From NCBI RefSeq assembly GCF_017794765.1, contig NZ_CP051236.1:1469753-1533752 (forward strand): 64,000 nucleotides of DNA, given 5' to 3'. The number at the start of each line of letters is the position of its first letter. The first letter of the stretch is position 1. The DNA comes from Nitratireductor sp. GTDB lineage: Bacteria > Pseudomonadota > Alphaproteobacteria > Rhizobiales > Rhizobiaceae. A model generated the notes under the pieces. That model did no database searches. It was not told the DNA's origin and saw only the letters and a program-made list of their open reading frames with translations. The translations under genes and the position numbers were made by a program. This document shows positions 18,039 to 27,528 of this stretch, piece by piece.

Positions 18039-20945
18039 ATGACCGATACGTCCGAAAAGATCGACTATTCCAAGACCCTCAACCTGCCGCAGACCGAGTT
18101 TCCCATGCGCGCGGGACTGCCGAAGAAAGAGCCCGAGATCGTCGCCCGCTGGCAGGAGATGGATCTTTACCGCCTGCTGCGCGAGGACGCGGCGGGGCGC
18201 GAAAAATTCGTGCTCCATGACGGTCCGCCCTATGCCAATGGCAACATCCATATCGGACACGCGCTGAACAAGGTTTTGAAGGACATCATCACGCGCTCCT
18301 TCCAGATGCGCGGCTATGATGCCAATTACGTGCCGGGCTGGGACTGCCACGGCCTGCCCATTGAATGGAAGATCGAGGAACAGTACCGCGCCAGGGGCAA
18401 GAATAAGGACGAGGTTCCGGTCAACGAATTCCGCCAGGAATGCCGCGAGTTCGCCAGCCACTGGATCAGGGTTCAGTCGGAAGAGTTTTTGCGGCTGGGT
18501 ATCGAGGGCGACTTCAAGAACCCCTACACGACGATGAACTTCCACGCCGAGGCGCGGATCGCCGGCGAGCTTTTGAAGTTCGCCATGTCCGGCCAGCTCT
18601 ACCGCGGCTCCAAGCCGGTGATGTGGAGCGTGGTGGAGCGCACGGCACTCGCCGAGGCGGAAGTGGAATACCAGGATGTCGAAAGCGACATGATCTGGGT
18701 GAAGTTTCCGGTGGTGGAAGGCGAACTCTCTGATGCCTTTGTTGTGATCTGGACGACCACGCCATGGACAATCCCCGGCAACCGCGCCATCGCCTATTCG
18801 CCGCGCATCTCGTATGGCCTCTACGAGGTCACGGCGGCGGAGAACGATTTTGGTCCTCAGGCAGGCGAAAAGCTGATTTTCGCTGATGCGCTGGCGGGAG
18901 AGTCTTTCGCCAAGGCGAAGCTTGAACACAAGCGCCTGCGCGATGTTTCAGCCGATGAACTCGGTGCCATCACCTGCGCACACCCCCTCAAGGGCCTCGG
19001 CGGCGGGTATGATTTCACCGTGCCGCTTCTCGCCGGCGATCACGTGACCGACGATGCCGGTACGGGCTTCGTCCACACCGCCCCCGGCCACGGTCGCGAG
19101 GACTTTGATGCCTGGATGGATGCAGCCCGCGATCTTGCGGCACGCGGCATCGATCCGGCCATCCCCTTCACCGTGGACGATGCCGGCTACTTCACCAAGG
19201 ACGCGCCAGGTTTCGGTCCCGACCGCGAGGGCGGGGCCGCACGCGTCATCGACGACAAGGGCAAAAAGGGCGACGCCAACAAGGCCGTCATCGAGGCGCT
19301 CATCGCGCGCGACATGCTTTTCGCGCGTGGCCGCCTGAAGCACTCCTATCCGCATTCTTGGCGGTCGAAAAAGCCGGTCATCTTCCGCAACACGCCGCAA
19401 TGGTTCGTCTATATGGACAAGGACCTTGGCGACGCTTCAACGCTGCGTTCGCGTGCGCTTAAGGCCATTGACGAGACCCGCTTCGTGCCGGCGGCCGGTC
19501 AGTCGCGCCTGCGCGCCATGATCGCCGATCGGCCCGACTGGGTGCTCTCGCGCCAGCGGGCCTGGGGCGTGCCGATCTGCGTCTTTGCCGATGAAGACGG
19601 CAATGTGCTGCAGGACGAGGCGGTCAACCAGCGGATCCTGGAAGCTTTTGAGGCCGAGGGCGCGGATGCATGGTTTGCCGAAGGCGCGCGCGAGCGTTTT
19701 CTGGGCGAGCGCGCTGGCGAGCCGTGGCAGCAGGTCATGGACATTCTCGATGTGTGGTTCGATTCCGGCTCCACCCACACCTTTACGCTGGAAGACCGGC
19801 CAGACCTGAAGTGGCCCGCCGATGTCTATCTCGAAGGCTCCGACCAGCATCGCGGCTGGTTCCACTCCTCGCTTCTGGAAAGCTGCGCGACGCGGGGCAG
19901 GGCGCCTTACGACACCGTGATCACCCATGGTTTCACCATGGCGGAAGACGGTCGCAAGATGTCGAAATCGCTCGGCAACCAGACCTTTCCGCAGGATATC
20001 ATGAACCAGTCGGGGGCCGACATTCTGCGCCTGTGGGTCGCCACCACCGATTACTGGGAAGACCAGCGGCTCGGCAAGGCGATCATCCAGACCAATGTCG
20101 ATGCCTATCGCAAGCTCAGAAACACCATCCGCTGGATGCTCGGCACGCTGGCGCATGACACGGGTGAAACCGTGCCGCTGGCCGACATGCCGGAGCTGGA
20201 GCGCCTCATGCTCCACCGTCTGGCCGAGCTCGATGAGCTGGTGCGCAAGGGTTATGACAATTTCGACTTCAAGCGCATCATCCGCTCGCTGCTCGATTTC
20301 ATGGTGGTCGAACTCTCCGCATTTTATTTCGATGTTCGCAAGGACGCGCTTTATTGTGATGCGCCTTCGAGCACGCGCCGCAAGGCATCGCTCCAGGTGG
20401 TACGAACCCTGTTCGACTGCGTGGTGACATGGCTCGCACCCATGCTGCCTTTCACCATGGAAGAGGCATGGCTTGAGCGTCATCCCGATGCGCGTTCGGT
20501 GCACCTGGAGCAATTCCCCGCCGTGCCACAGGAATGGCGCGATGCGGAGCTCGCCGAGAAATGGCGGAAAATCCGGCAGGTGCGCCGCGTCGTCACCGGC
20601 GCGCTGGAGATTGAGCGCAAGGAAAAGACCATCGGCTCCTCGCTTGAGGCCGCTCCGGTGGTTTATGTGAACGATGACGGGCTGCAGAAGGCGATCGCCG
20701 ACCGCGACATGGCCGAAATCTGCATCACCTCCGGCATCGATATCCGCCACGAGGCGCCGCCGGCTAGTGCCTTCACACTCGATGAGGTGCCGGGCGTCGG
20801 CGTTGTCTTTGCCCGCGCCACGGGCGAGAAGTGCGCGCGTTCATGGCGCTATACGGATGATGTGGGCTCCGATCCCGAGTTTCCGGATGTGTCGGCACGC
20901 GATGCGGCTGCCCTGCGTGAACTCAGGGCGCTCGGCCGATTGTGA
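18039..20945 (+). CDS. ileS: isoleucyl-tRNA synthetase
   Basis: IleRS charges tRNA-Ile. The 968-residue class I enzyme has the HIGH signature in [15 protein letters not shown] (about residues 60-75) and the KMSKS loop in [10 protein letters not shown] near residue 640; the inserted editing domain lies between, with [13 protein letters not shown] near 245. The C-terminal tail of the E. coli type normally binds zinc with two Cys pairs. Here only [10 protein letters not shown] remains, so one expected Cys is Ser and the last pair is absent, and this tail probably does not bind zinc. A leader-like element precedes the gene. The strong antisense open frame at 19437-20750 is a composition shadow. 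Confidence 0.97.
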   Translation: MTDTSEKIDYSKTLNLPQTEFPMRAGLPKKEPEIVARWQEMDLYRLLREDAAGREKFVLHDGPPYANGNIHIGHALNKVLKDIITRSFQMRGYDANYVPGWDCHGLPIEWKIEEQYRARGKNKDEVPVNEFRQECREFASHWIRVQSEEFLRLGIEGDFKNPYTTMNFHAEARIAGELLKFAMSGQLYRGSKPVMWSVVERTALAEAEVEYQDVESDMIWVKFPVVEGELSDAFVVIWTTTPWTIPGNRAIAYSPRISYGLYEVTAAENDFGPQAGEKLIFADALAGESFAKAKLEHKRLRDVSADELGAITCAHPLKGLGGGYDFTVPLLAGDHVTDDAGTGFVHTAPGHGREDFDAWMDAARDLAARGIDPAIPFTVDDAGYFTKDAPGFGPDREGGAARVIDDKGKKGDANKAVIEALIARDMLFARGRLKHSYPHSWRSKKPVIFRNTPQWFVYMDKDLGDASTLRSRALKAIDETRFVPAAGQSRLRAMIADRPDWVLSRQRAWGVPICVFADEDGNVLQDEAVNQRILEAFEAEGADAWFAEGARERFLGERAGEPWQQVMDILDVWFDSGSTHTFTLEDRPDLKWPADVYLEGSDQHRGWFHSSLLESCATRGRAPYDTVITHGFTMAEDGRKMSKSLGNQTFPQDIMNQSGADILRLWVATTDYWEDQRLGKAIIQTNVDAYRKLRNTIRWMLGTLAHDTGETVPLADMPELERLMLHRLAELDELVRKGYDNFDFKRIIRSLLDFMVVELSAFYFDVRKDALYCDAPSSTRRKASLQVVRTLFDCVVTWLAPMLPFTMEEAWLERHPDARSVHLEQFPAVPQEWRDAELAEKWRKIRQVRRVVTGALEIERKEKTIGSSLEAAPVVYVNDDGLQKAIADRDMAEICITSGIDIRHEAPPASAFTLDEVPGVGVVFARATGEKCARSWRYTDDVGSDPEFPDVSARDAAALRELRALGRL

Positions 20946-21144
20946 TTGGCGGGTGAGGGAAGCTTCGGCACTGCCGATTGCTTCCCGTCGCCTCCTTCGC
21001 TACAAATGCCGCCAGGTTAAGGATGCCACGTTGTCGCCGGATTCGTGCGCGACAGCGTGATGTGAGTTTCCCGAGGTCCTGGACAGCGGGACGATAAGCA
21101 GAATGCAGCACCCGTTTCAGCCGCATTCTGGGAGAGAGGTAGCA

Positions 21145-21813
21145 GTGAATAGAACGGGTACCACAACATCGCGTCGTTCCGTGCGCATGGTTGCGGCTTC
21201 GGGCACATTGTGCCTCTCGGCCGTTCTTTTGTCCGGGTGCGTTGGTGCGCCGACCTACGGAACCGGCAAAACCGCAGATCAGCAGCTTCTGGAAGATGTT
21301 ACCGGCGTTTTGTCGCTTGGTCCGAAGGACAAGCCCCGCGTTGAATACAAGCCGCGCGCGGGCATTGTCATGCCTTCTTCACGCGAGGTTCTGCCGCCAC
21401 CGCAGGAAGATGTTGCCGCCGCTGGAAACCCGGCCTGGCCCGAATCGCCGGAAGAGCGCCTTGCGCGGATCCGCGCGGAAGCGACCGAAAACCAGAACAA
21501 TCCGTTCTACAGATCCCCCGTTGAGCGCGATATCGGCGTGAATGCTCGCGGTGAAGATGGCTTTGTGAACCCGGAAATGGCCAAGAAGCAGCGTGAAGAA
21601 TACTTCAAGCGCCGTGCGGCCAGCACACAGGGCAGCCCGACCACGCGCCGGTATCTTAGCGAGCCGCCGGTTACCTATCGCCAGCCCGCCGAGACAGCTC
21701 CCACGGGTGAACTCGGCGAGGACGAGGCCAAGAAGGCGCGGGCGGCGAAGCGCGCAGCTCAGAAAGACGGCGGCGGTTTCGATCTGCGCCGCCTGTGGCC
21801 TTGGGGTTCCTGA
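21145..21813 (+). CDS. outer-membrane-type lipoprotein of unknown function
   Basis: A 222-residue predicted lipoprotein. The signal sequence ends in a lipobox LSGC near residue 34, so Cys34 should be lipidated. The mature part is Pro/Glu/Arg-rich and probably extended, with LEDVTGVLSLGPKDKPRVEYKPRAGIVMP after the lipid anchor and a basic end (KKARAAKRAAQKDGGGFDLRRLWPWGS). The YKPR-x-x-x-V-x-P stretch loosely recalls the BamF lipoprotein of alphaproteobacterial outer-membrane assembly, but this is a weak likeness. The start is GTG 21145 with a strong GGAGAGAGGT ribosome binding site. It ends at a bidirectional terminator shared with tadA. Confidence 0.75.
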   Translation: MNRTGTTTSRRSVRMVAASGTLCLSAVLLSGCVGAPTYGTGKTADQQLLEDVTGVLSLGPKDKPRVEYKPRAGIVMPSSREVLPPPQEDVAAAGNPAWPESPEERLARIRAEATENQNNPFYRSPVERDIGVNARGEDGFVNPEMAKKQREEYFKRRAASTQGSPTTRRYLSEPPVTYRQPAETAPTGELGEDEAKKARAAKRAAQKDGGGFDLRRLWPWGS

Positions 21814-21827
21814 TAGGGTTTGACGTG

Positions 21828-21854
21828 AAAAGCGGGCCCGTTGCCCGCTTTTTT
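21828..21854. terminator. bidirectional terminator between the lipoprotein gene and tadA
   Basis: The arms AGCGGGC and GCCCGCT flank a five-base loop, with A runs on the left and T runs on the right. Read from either side it forms a GC stem followed by a U tract, fitting the convergent gene pair. Confidence 0.85.
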
Positions 21855-22314
21855 AACGCTGCAGTCTGAAAAAGTCCTTCAACAGCACAGCCGCCTCTGC
21901 TTCGCCTATGCCCGGGTAGACATCCGGGGCATGATGGCACGTGCGTTGCGTGTAGAAGCGGGCACCGTTGGTCACCGCGCCACCTTTCTCATCGCCGGCG
22001 CCAAAATAGAGCCGGCGGATACGCGCGAATGAGATCGCCGCGGCGCACATGGCGCATGGTTCGAGCGTGACATAGAGATCAGCACCGACAAGACGCTCCG
22101 AATCCAGACGTGCGCAAGCCTCCCGGATCGCCACGATTTCCGCATGCGCCGTCGGGTCGTTGCATTCCCGGGTGCGGTTGCCGGCGCGCGCGATCACCTT
22201 TCCTTCATGCACGATCACCGCACCGACCGGCACCTCGCCGCGGGCTGCGGCAAGACGCGCTTCTTCGAGTGCTTCATCCATGAAGCTCGTGTAGTTCGCT
22301 TTCGTCGGTCTCAT
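21853..22314 (-). CDS. tadA: tRNA-specific adenosine deaminase
   Basis: TadA deaminates adenosine 34 of tRNA-Arg(ACG) to inosine, needed to read CGN codons. The 153-residue product has the zinc site HAEIVAIREA (His about 57, catalytic Glu about 59) and PCAMCAAAI (two Cys about 87-90). The N-terminal GEVPVGAVIV and the late THHAPDV-like CHHAPDVYPG are family features. ATG 22314 is used; a GTG at 22317 is an alternative and the protein could also begin at an internal Met in TSFMDEALEEAR. It converges with the lipoprotein gene and diverges from rluB. Small guanine or cytosine deaminases share the fold, but the tRNA-type C-terminus favours TadA. Confidence 0.95.
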   Translation of the reverse strand: MRPTKANYTSFMDEALEEARLAAARGEVPVGAVIVHEGKVIARAGNRTRECNDPTAHAEIVAIREACARLDSERLVGADLYVTLEPCAMCAAAISFARIRRLYFGAGDEKGGAVTNGARFYTQRTCHHAPDVYPGIGEAEAAVLLKDFFRLQR

Positions 22315-22581
22315 CACACTTTTTTGCTCGCAACTGGCGATGCGAATTGATACCTAGAACGCCATGCGTCCGGAAGGCCGCATAATGGACGATCAATCAT
22401 GTCTTTTCCGCATTTCTGCGTATGCAGGTGATTCCACCTGACTGCAAAATGCTTTAGTCGCCTCTATAGCATCGGGTGCGACTTCGGAATCGACTTTCCT
22501 GCAGTCCGATCTCTGATTTAAAACACTGGAGTGGTTCCGGCGCACGGGGCGCAACGCGGAATCCCAGGGCAAAAGGCCATC

Positions 22582-24150
22582 ATGACCAAAGACCGACCCA
22601 ACGACATCAAGCGGGAAACGAAGCCGGGCAAGGGGAAGGATGCGTCCCCGAAGGAGGCTGACAAGGCGGGTGGCGAGCGCATTGCCAAGCGCCTGGCGCG
22701 CGCAGGTGTTGCCTCGCGCCGCGATGCCGAAGCAATGATCGAGGCAGGTCGCGTCAGCGTCAACGGCAAGGTGCTGGTTTCTCCGGCCTTCAATGTGAGC
22801 GCCTCCGACCGGATACTGGTCGACGGAGAGCCGCTGCCTGCGGTTGAGCGCACGCGGCTCTTTCTCTTCCACAAGCCCGGTGGTGTGGTTACCACAAACC
22901 GTGACCCGGAAGGACGCAAGACCATCTTCGACGTTTTGCCGGAAGGTTTGCCGCGCCTGATTACGGTGGGGCGTCTCGACATCAACACGGAAGGTCTCAT
23001 CGTCCTGACCAATGATGGCGGGCTGGCACGCGCGCTGGAACTGCCGGAAACCGGCTGGTTGCGCCGTTATCGGGTGCGTGTCCACGGCAAGGTCGATGCG
23101 ACGGCGCTCGAAAGCCTCAAGGATGGCATCGCTGTCGATGGGGTCTTCTACGGTGCTATCGAAGCCACACTCGACCGGGAGCAGGGGAGCAATGCCTGGC
23201 TGACACTCGGTCTGCGCGAAGGCAAGAACCGCGAGGTCAAGAATGTGCTCGGGGCGCTGGGCCTTGAGGTTACCCGCCTGATCCGCATCTCCTACGGGCC
23301 CTTTCAACTTGGGACGCTGGGGGAGGGCGAGGTGCAGGAGGTCAAGGGCCGCACCCTGCGTGATCAGCTTGGCGAGCGCCTGATCGAAAAGGCGGGCGCC
23401 AATTTTGATGCGCCTATCGTGAACCCGTTTTCCAACAAACCGGTCCGTGCAGAACGCAAGCCGCGTGAAGGTGAGGCTGCCGAAAAACAGGGCGGCCGCG
23501 AGCGCGAGGGTGGCAAGACCTTTGTCAAGAACCGCAAGCGCGACCGAGAGGAAAAGCGTGAGGCCGCGCGCGACCGTCTCCAGACGACGCGGCCCGGTCG
23601 CCGTGAAGACGATCGTGGGCCCCGCCAGAATCGTGGCAGCCATGTCTGGATGGCGCCCGGCGCCCGCCCACAGGGAAAACGCAAGCAGGTCGCTGCCGAA
23701 ACGGAGACGGATGAGCGTTCGCAGACAGCGCGCAAACCGCGCCGGGAAGGCGGAGCACAGACACGGGGTGACAAGCCGTTTCGTCCGCGCGGCGACAAGC
23801 CTTTTGACCGGGATCGTCCAGAGCGCGGCGAGCGTGGTGACAACAGACCGCGTTTTTCAAAAGGGGACAAGCCTGAGGCCGATGCGCGCGAGAAAAGACC
23901 TTTCCGTTCACGCGACGATCGCCCGGCTTCCGGTGACAAGCCTCGTTTCTCGAAGAGCGGCAGGCCGAGTGGGAAACCTGCTGGAAAGCCGGGGGGCAAA
24001 CCGGGAGCAGGCAAGAGTTTCGGCAAACCCGGGGGCAAGCCTTCGGGAAAACCTGCGGGCCGCTTTTCGGGCAAGCCGGGCGGCGCGTCGCGCCCCGGCA
24101 AAAGCCGCCCCGGTGGCCGAAAACCCGGCAAGCCGGGCGGGGAAGGCTGA
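22582..24150 (+). CDS. rluB: 23S rRNA pseudouridine synthase (RluB/RsuA family) with a long basic tail
   Basis: A 522-residue protein whose first 280 residues form a complete RsuA/RluB-type enzyme: an S4 RNA-binding domain at about 30-75 (ERIAKRLARAGVASRRDAEAM) and a catalytic Asp near 131 in VGRLDINTEGL, followed by LRRYRVRVHG. Such enzymes make a pseudouridine in the peptidyl-transferase region of 23S rRNA. From about residue 285 to the end the chain is low-complexity, rich in Arg, Lys, Gly and Pro, with many GDKPF-like and GKPGGKP-like units, and is probably disordered and RNA-binding. The MTKDRPND start at 22582 is used. rsmD starts three bases after the stop. Confidence 0.93.
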   Translation: MTKDRPNDIKRETKPGKGKDASPKEADKAGGERIAKRLARAGVASRRDAEAMIEAGRVSVNGKVLVSPAFNVSASDRILVDGEPLPAVERTRLFLFHKPGGVVTTNRDPEGRKTIFDVLPEGLPRLITVGRLDINTEGLIVLTNDGGLARALELPETGWLRRYRVRVHGKVDATALESLKDGIAVDGVFYGAIEATLDREQGSNAWLTLGLREGKNREVKNVLGALGLEVTRLIRISYGPFQLGTLGEGEVQEVKGRTLRDQLGERLIEKAGANFDAPIVNPFSNKPVRAERKPREGEAAEKQGGREREGGKTFVKNRKRDREEKREAARDRLQTTRPGRREDDRGPRQNRGSHVWMAPGARPQGKRKQVAAETETDERSQTARKPRREGGAQTRGDKPFRPRGDKPFDRDRPERGERGDNRPRFSKGDKPEADAREKRPFRSRDDRPASGDKPRFSKSGRPSGKPAGKPGGKPGAGKSFGKPGGKPSGKPAGRFSGKPGGASRPGKSRPGGRKPGKPGGEG

Positions 24151-24153
24151 CCC

Positions 24154-24708
24154 ATGCGCATCGTCGGTGGGGAGTTTCGCGGCCGCACACTGGCTACGCC
24201 AAAGTCGGACTCGATCCGGCCGACCACAGACCGCACTCGCCAGGCGCTGTTCAACATTTTCGAGCATCGCTACGCAGGGCGACTTGAGAATGCACGCGTG
24301 CTTGATCTTTTTGCCGGCACGGGCGCTCTCGGGCTCGAGGCGCTTTCGCGCGGCTCATCCTTTGCGCTCTTCATCGAAGAGGCCGCCGCCGCCCGCGCCC
24401 TGATCCGCACCAATGTGGAAAATCTTGGTCTTCAGGGGCGCAGCAAGATCTTCCGCCGCGATGCGACGCGGATCGGCGAGGTGGGGACGATACAGCCCTT
24501 CGATGTTGTTCTGGCCGACCCTCCCTATGGCAGGGGCTTTGGCGAAAAGGCGCTGGCTGCCGCGCTGGAAGGGGGATGGTTGGCGCCCGGCGCGCTGGTG
24601 ATGGTCGAGGAAGCTGCAGGCTCGCCGTTCGAGCCACCGGAGGGCTTTCGGCTCATCGAACGGCGTGAATACGGTATATCCTGCGCAACCTTTGTCGAGT
24701 GCGCCTGA
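24154..24708 (+). CDS. rsmD: 16S rRNA (guanine(966)-N2)-methyltransferase
   Basis: RsmD methylates G966 of 16S rRNA with S-adenosylmethionine. The 184-residue protein starts with the typical MRIVGGEFRGRTLATP and contains the SAM-binding LDLFAGTGALGLEALSRG (about residues 50-67) and the catalytic motif DPPYGRG near 124-130. It starts three bases after rluB, so two rRNA-modifying enzymes share one operon. Length agrees with the family. The downstream 91 bases before the M16 peptidase gene show no clear terminator. Confidence 0.96.
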   Translation: MRIVGGEFRGRTLATPKSDSIRPTTDRTRQALFNIFEHRYAGRLENARVLDLFAGTGALGLEALSRGSSFALFIEEAAAARALIRTNVENLGLQGRSKIFRRDATRIGEVGTIQPFDVVLADPPYGRGFGEKALAAALEGGWLAPGALVMVEEAAGSPFEPPEGFRLIERREYGISCATFVECA

Positions 24709-24799
24709 GTTTCGTCACTTTTGCGCCGATAGCTTTGCCTTGTCATGAGCTCGTGGCATTGTGCGCGGGCGCACCATTAAACCGTACAGGGCCTTGTCC

Positions 24800-26173
24800 A
24801 TGAGAAATCCCATAGCGAGTGTCGCTCTGAGCGCGGCATTCGCGATCATCCTTGCCGTCGCGGCGCCGTCCATAGCCCCCGCGCAGGAAGCTGAGGACGA
24901 CACCGCCGTTTCCAGTTTCACCTTAGAGAACGGCCTTGAGGTCGTCGTTATCCCGGACCATCGGGCGCCTGTCGTCACGCACATGCTCTGGTACAAGGTG
25001 GGCAGCGCCGATGAGGAACCCGGCAAGTCCGGCATTGCTCATTTTTTCGAACACCTGATGTTCAAGGGAACGAGCACCTATCCCTCCGGCGAATTCTCAG
25101 CGACGATTGCCGCCGTGGGCGGCAGCGAAAATGCCTTCACCTCCTATGACTACACGGCCTATTACCAGCAGATCGCTCCGTCCGAACTACCGGACATGAT
25201 GCGGTTCGAGGCGGACCGGATGCGCAATCTGGTTCTCTCGGAGGAAAACATCGAGACCGAACGTCAGGTGGTGCTCGAAGAGCGGCGCCAGCGCACCGAC
25301 AACGTTCCCTCTTCAATCCTGTCGGAAGAACTCAACGCAACGCTCTACCAGAACCATCCCTATGGCATTCCGGTCATTGGCTGGCAGCAGGAGATCGAGG
25401 CACTCACCCATGAGGATCTGAAAAGCTTCTACGATCGTTTTTATACGCCCAACAACGCCGTGCTGGTGGTGGCGGGCGATGTGAACGCCGATCAGGTGCG
25501 TGCCATGGCCAAAGAGACCTATGGCAAGATCGCCCGTGGCCCGGATCTGCCGCCGCGCGCCCGCCCGATGGAGCCCGATCAGAAGACCGCGCGCGATGTT
25601 ACATTCCGCGATCCGCGCGTCACCGTGCCCAACATGTCGATCAACTGGTATGTGCCTTCCGCACGCAGAGCCGAGAAGGGCGAGTTCGAGGCGCTTGCCA
25701 TTCTTTCGGAGGTTCTGGGCGAGGGGCTGCGCAGCCGGCTCTATCAGGAACTTGTCGTCAAGCAGGGGATCGCATCCAGCGCCGGCAGCTATCTGCAGGG
25801 TGCCGCGTATGATTACTCTGCCTTGGTCATCTATGGTGAGCCTCGTGGCGAGGCTGATCTCGAGACGGTAGAGGCGGCGCTTGTCTCCCAGATCGAGAAA
25901 ATCAAAAGCGAAGGCATCACACAAAAGGAACTGGACACGGCACGTACAAAGATCCTGCGTGACCAGATTTTCATGCGCGACAGCCAGGTGCGCAGTGCCA
26001 ACCTATTCGGCGCGGTCCTGGCAACGGGGGGTACGGTCGAGGACATCACCGGCCTGCCGGAGCGGCTTCAAGCGGTCACTGTCGAGGCCGTTAAGGCGGT
26101 TGCCAACCGCTATCTCGACATGGACCACGCCGTGAAAGGCTATCTCCTTCCAGAAGAGGGAGACCGCTCGTGA
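24800..26173 (+). CDS. M16 family zinc metallopeptidase, catalytic member of a pair
   Basis: A 457-residue secreted or periplasmic pitrilysin-type peptidase. A signal peptide covers about residues 1-30 (SVALSAAFAIILAVAAPSIAPAQA-like). The inverted zinc motif HFFEH is at about residues 80-84, with the distal Glu expected in the ERQVVLEERRQR stretch near 155. Two M16 domains follow. The ATG at 24800 is chosen because it begins the signal peptide; the longer frame from 24761 adds polar residues. The next gene overlaps by four bases (GTGA) and encodes an M16 protein lacking the zinc motif, so they probably form a heterodimer like mitochondrial processing peptidase. Confidence 0.92.
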   Translation: MRNPIASVALSAAFAIILAVAAPSIAPAQEAEDDTAVSSFTLENGLEVVVIPDHRAPVVTHMLWYKVGSADEEPGKSGIAHFFEHLMFKGTSTYPSGEFSATIAAVGGSENAFTSYDYTAYYQQIAPSELPDMMRFEADRMRNLVLSEENIETERQVVLEERRQRTDNVPSSILSEELNATLYQNHPYGIPVIGWQQEIEALTHEDLKSFYDRFYTPNNAVLVVAGDVNADQVRAMAKETYGKIARGPDLPPRARPMEPDQKTARDVTFRDPRVTVPNMSINWYVPSARRAEKGEFEALAILSEVLGEGLRSRLYQELVVKQGIASSAGSYLQGAAYDYSALVIYGEPRGEADLETVEAALVSQIEKIKSEGITQKELDTARTKILRDQIFMRDSQVRSANLFGAVLATGGTVEDITGLPERLQAVTVEAVKAVANRYLDMDHAVKGYLLPEEGDRS

Positions 26174-27525
26174 ACCAGAAATCGAACTTTCACCCAGGTG
26201 CCTTTATGCGCAGTTTCCTCAATTCCGGGGCGCTGCTCGCGCTCATCCTTATTGTCCTTCCGGCTCAGGCCGCGGTTAAGATTCAGGATGTGACTTCGCA
26301 AAAAGGCATCGAAGCCTGGCTGGTGGAGGATCACTCCCTGCCCATCATCACCTTCCAGTTTTCCTTCAAGAGCGGGTCTGCTCAGGACCCCGAAGGCAAG
26401 GAAGGCTTGGCCAATCTCATGACCGGCCTGTTCGACGAAGGCGCGGGCGATCTCGATTCCGATGCGTTTCAGCTGAAGCTGGAAGAGCTTGGCGCCGAAA
26501 TGTCATTTCGCACCAGTTCGGATGAAATCTCCGGCCAGGTGCGCATGCTTGCCGAGAACAGCGATGAGGTTCTCGACCTGGTGAGGCTTGCGCTCACCAG
26601 TCCGCGCTTCGATGCAGATCCCGTGGAACGCATCCGCAGCCAGATCGCCGTCGGCATCCGCGCCGATGAACGCGATCCGCGCAAACAGGGTGCGCTCAAA
26701 CTCGCCGAGGCACTGTACGGCGAACATCCATACGCTCACCCCGACGAGGGTACGCTCGAAAGCCTGTCGAACATTTCTCCGGAAGACCTGAAAGCCTTCC
26801 ACGCCCGCGTCTTCGCCCGTTCAAACCTCACAATCGGCGTGGTGGGTGCAATCGATGCCGAACGCCTGGCAGGCGTTCTCGACACGGTGTTCGGGGATCT
26901 GCCTGAAGAAGCCGAGCTCAACCCCGTTGCCGACATCGAGCCGAAACTCGGCCAGGAAATCCGCATCGACTATCCCCTCCCGCAGGCCACGCTCCAGCTT
27001 GTCTATCCCGGTGTCGAACGCGACGCCCCGGAATTCTTCTCGGCCTATCTGCTCAACCAGGTCCTCGGTGGCGGGGTGTTTTCCTCGCGTCTGTTCAACG
27101 AGGTGCGCGAGAAGCGCGGACTTGCCTATGGCGCGTCCTCCTATCTTCACAGTCGAGACCACGCCCAGTCGCTTGCCATCCAGACGGCCACCGCCGCCGA
27201 ACGGGCAGGCGAGACGCTTACGGTGATCAAGGATGTGGTCGCGGGCCTGCGCGACGAGGGCCCCACGCGAGAGGAACTCGAGGCGGCCAAGACCTACGTC
27301 ATCGGCTCCTACGCGATCAACAACCTGGACTCCTCCACGGCCATCGCCCGCACGCTGGTCGGCATGCAGCAGGACGATCTGGGGATTGATTATATCGAAC
27401 GGCGCGCCGATCTTATCAATGCTGTCACGCTGGACGATGTGAAGGATATCGCGAATCGTCTTCTTTCGCAGGAACCGGCACTGCTGGTGATCGGCCCCGC
27501 AGAGCAGGCCCAGAACGGAGGCTAG
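26170..27525 (+). CDS. M16 family peptidase-like protein, non-catalytic partner
   Basis: A 451-residue M16-fold protein. The expected zinc motif HxxEH is replaced by NLMTGLFDEGAG near residue 79, so it is predicted to be inactive, while the C-terminal Arg/Tyr segment (EVREKRGLAYGASSYLH near 310) that completes the partner's substrate site is kept. A signal sequence is present (LNSGALLALILIVLPAQAA). The GTG at 26170 overlaps the stop of the catalytic partner, but ATG 26206 directly before the signal peptide is a good alternative start. Tight coupling supports a one-to-one complex in the periplasm. The substrate is unknown. Confidence 0.9.
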   Translation: MNQKSNFHPGAFMRSFLNSGALLALILIVLPAQAAVKIQDVTSQKGIEAWLVEDHSLPIITFQFSFKSGSAQDPEGKEGLANLMTGLFDEGAGDLDSDAFQLKLEELGAEMSFRTSSDEISGQVRMLAENSDEVLDLVRLALTSPRFDADPVERIRSQIAVGIRADERDPRKQGALKLAEALYGEHPYAHPDEGTLESLSNISPEDLKAFHARVFARSNLTIGVVGAIDAERLAGVLDTVFGDLPEEAELNPVADIEPKLGQEIRIDYPLPQATLQLVYPGVERDAPEFFSAYLLNQVLGGGVFSSRLFNEVREKRGLAYGASSYLHSRDHAQSLAIQTATAAERAGETLTVIKDVVAGLRDEGPTREELEAAKTYVIGSYAINNLDSSTAIARTLVGMQQDDLGIDYIERRADLINAVTLDDVKDIANRLLSQEPALLVIGPAEQAQNGG

Positions 27526-27528
27526 CGG

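Noticed and set aside
19437..20750. Minus-strand open frame of 437 codons inside ileS
   Set aside because: ileS is complete with all motifs on the other strand. The antisense frame has no recognisable domain.
22423..22441. Ten-codon frame and CAGGTG/CACCTG hairpin upstream of rluB
   Set aside because: The hairpin lacks a T tract and the peptide shows no codon bias; no regulatory logic could be made out.
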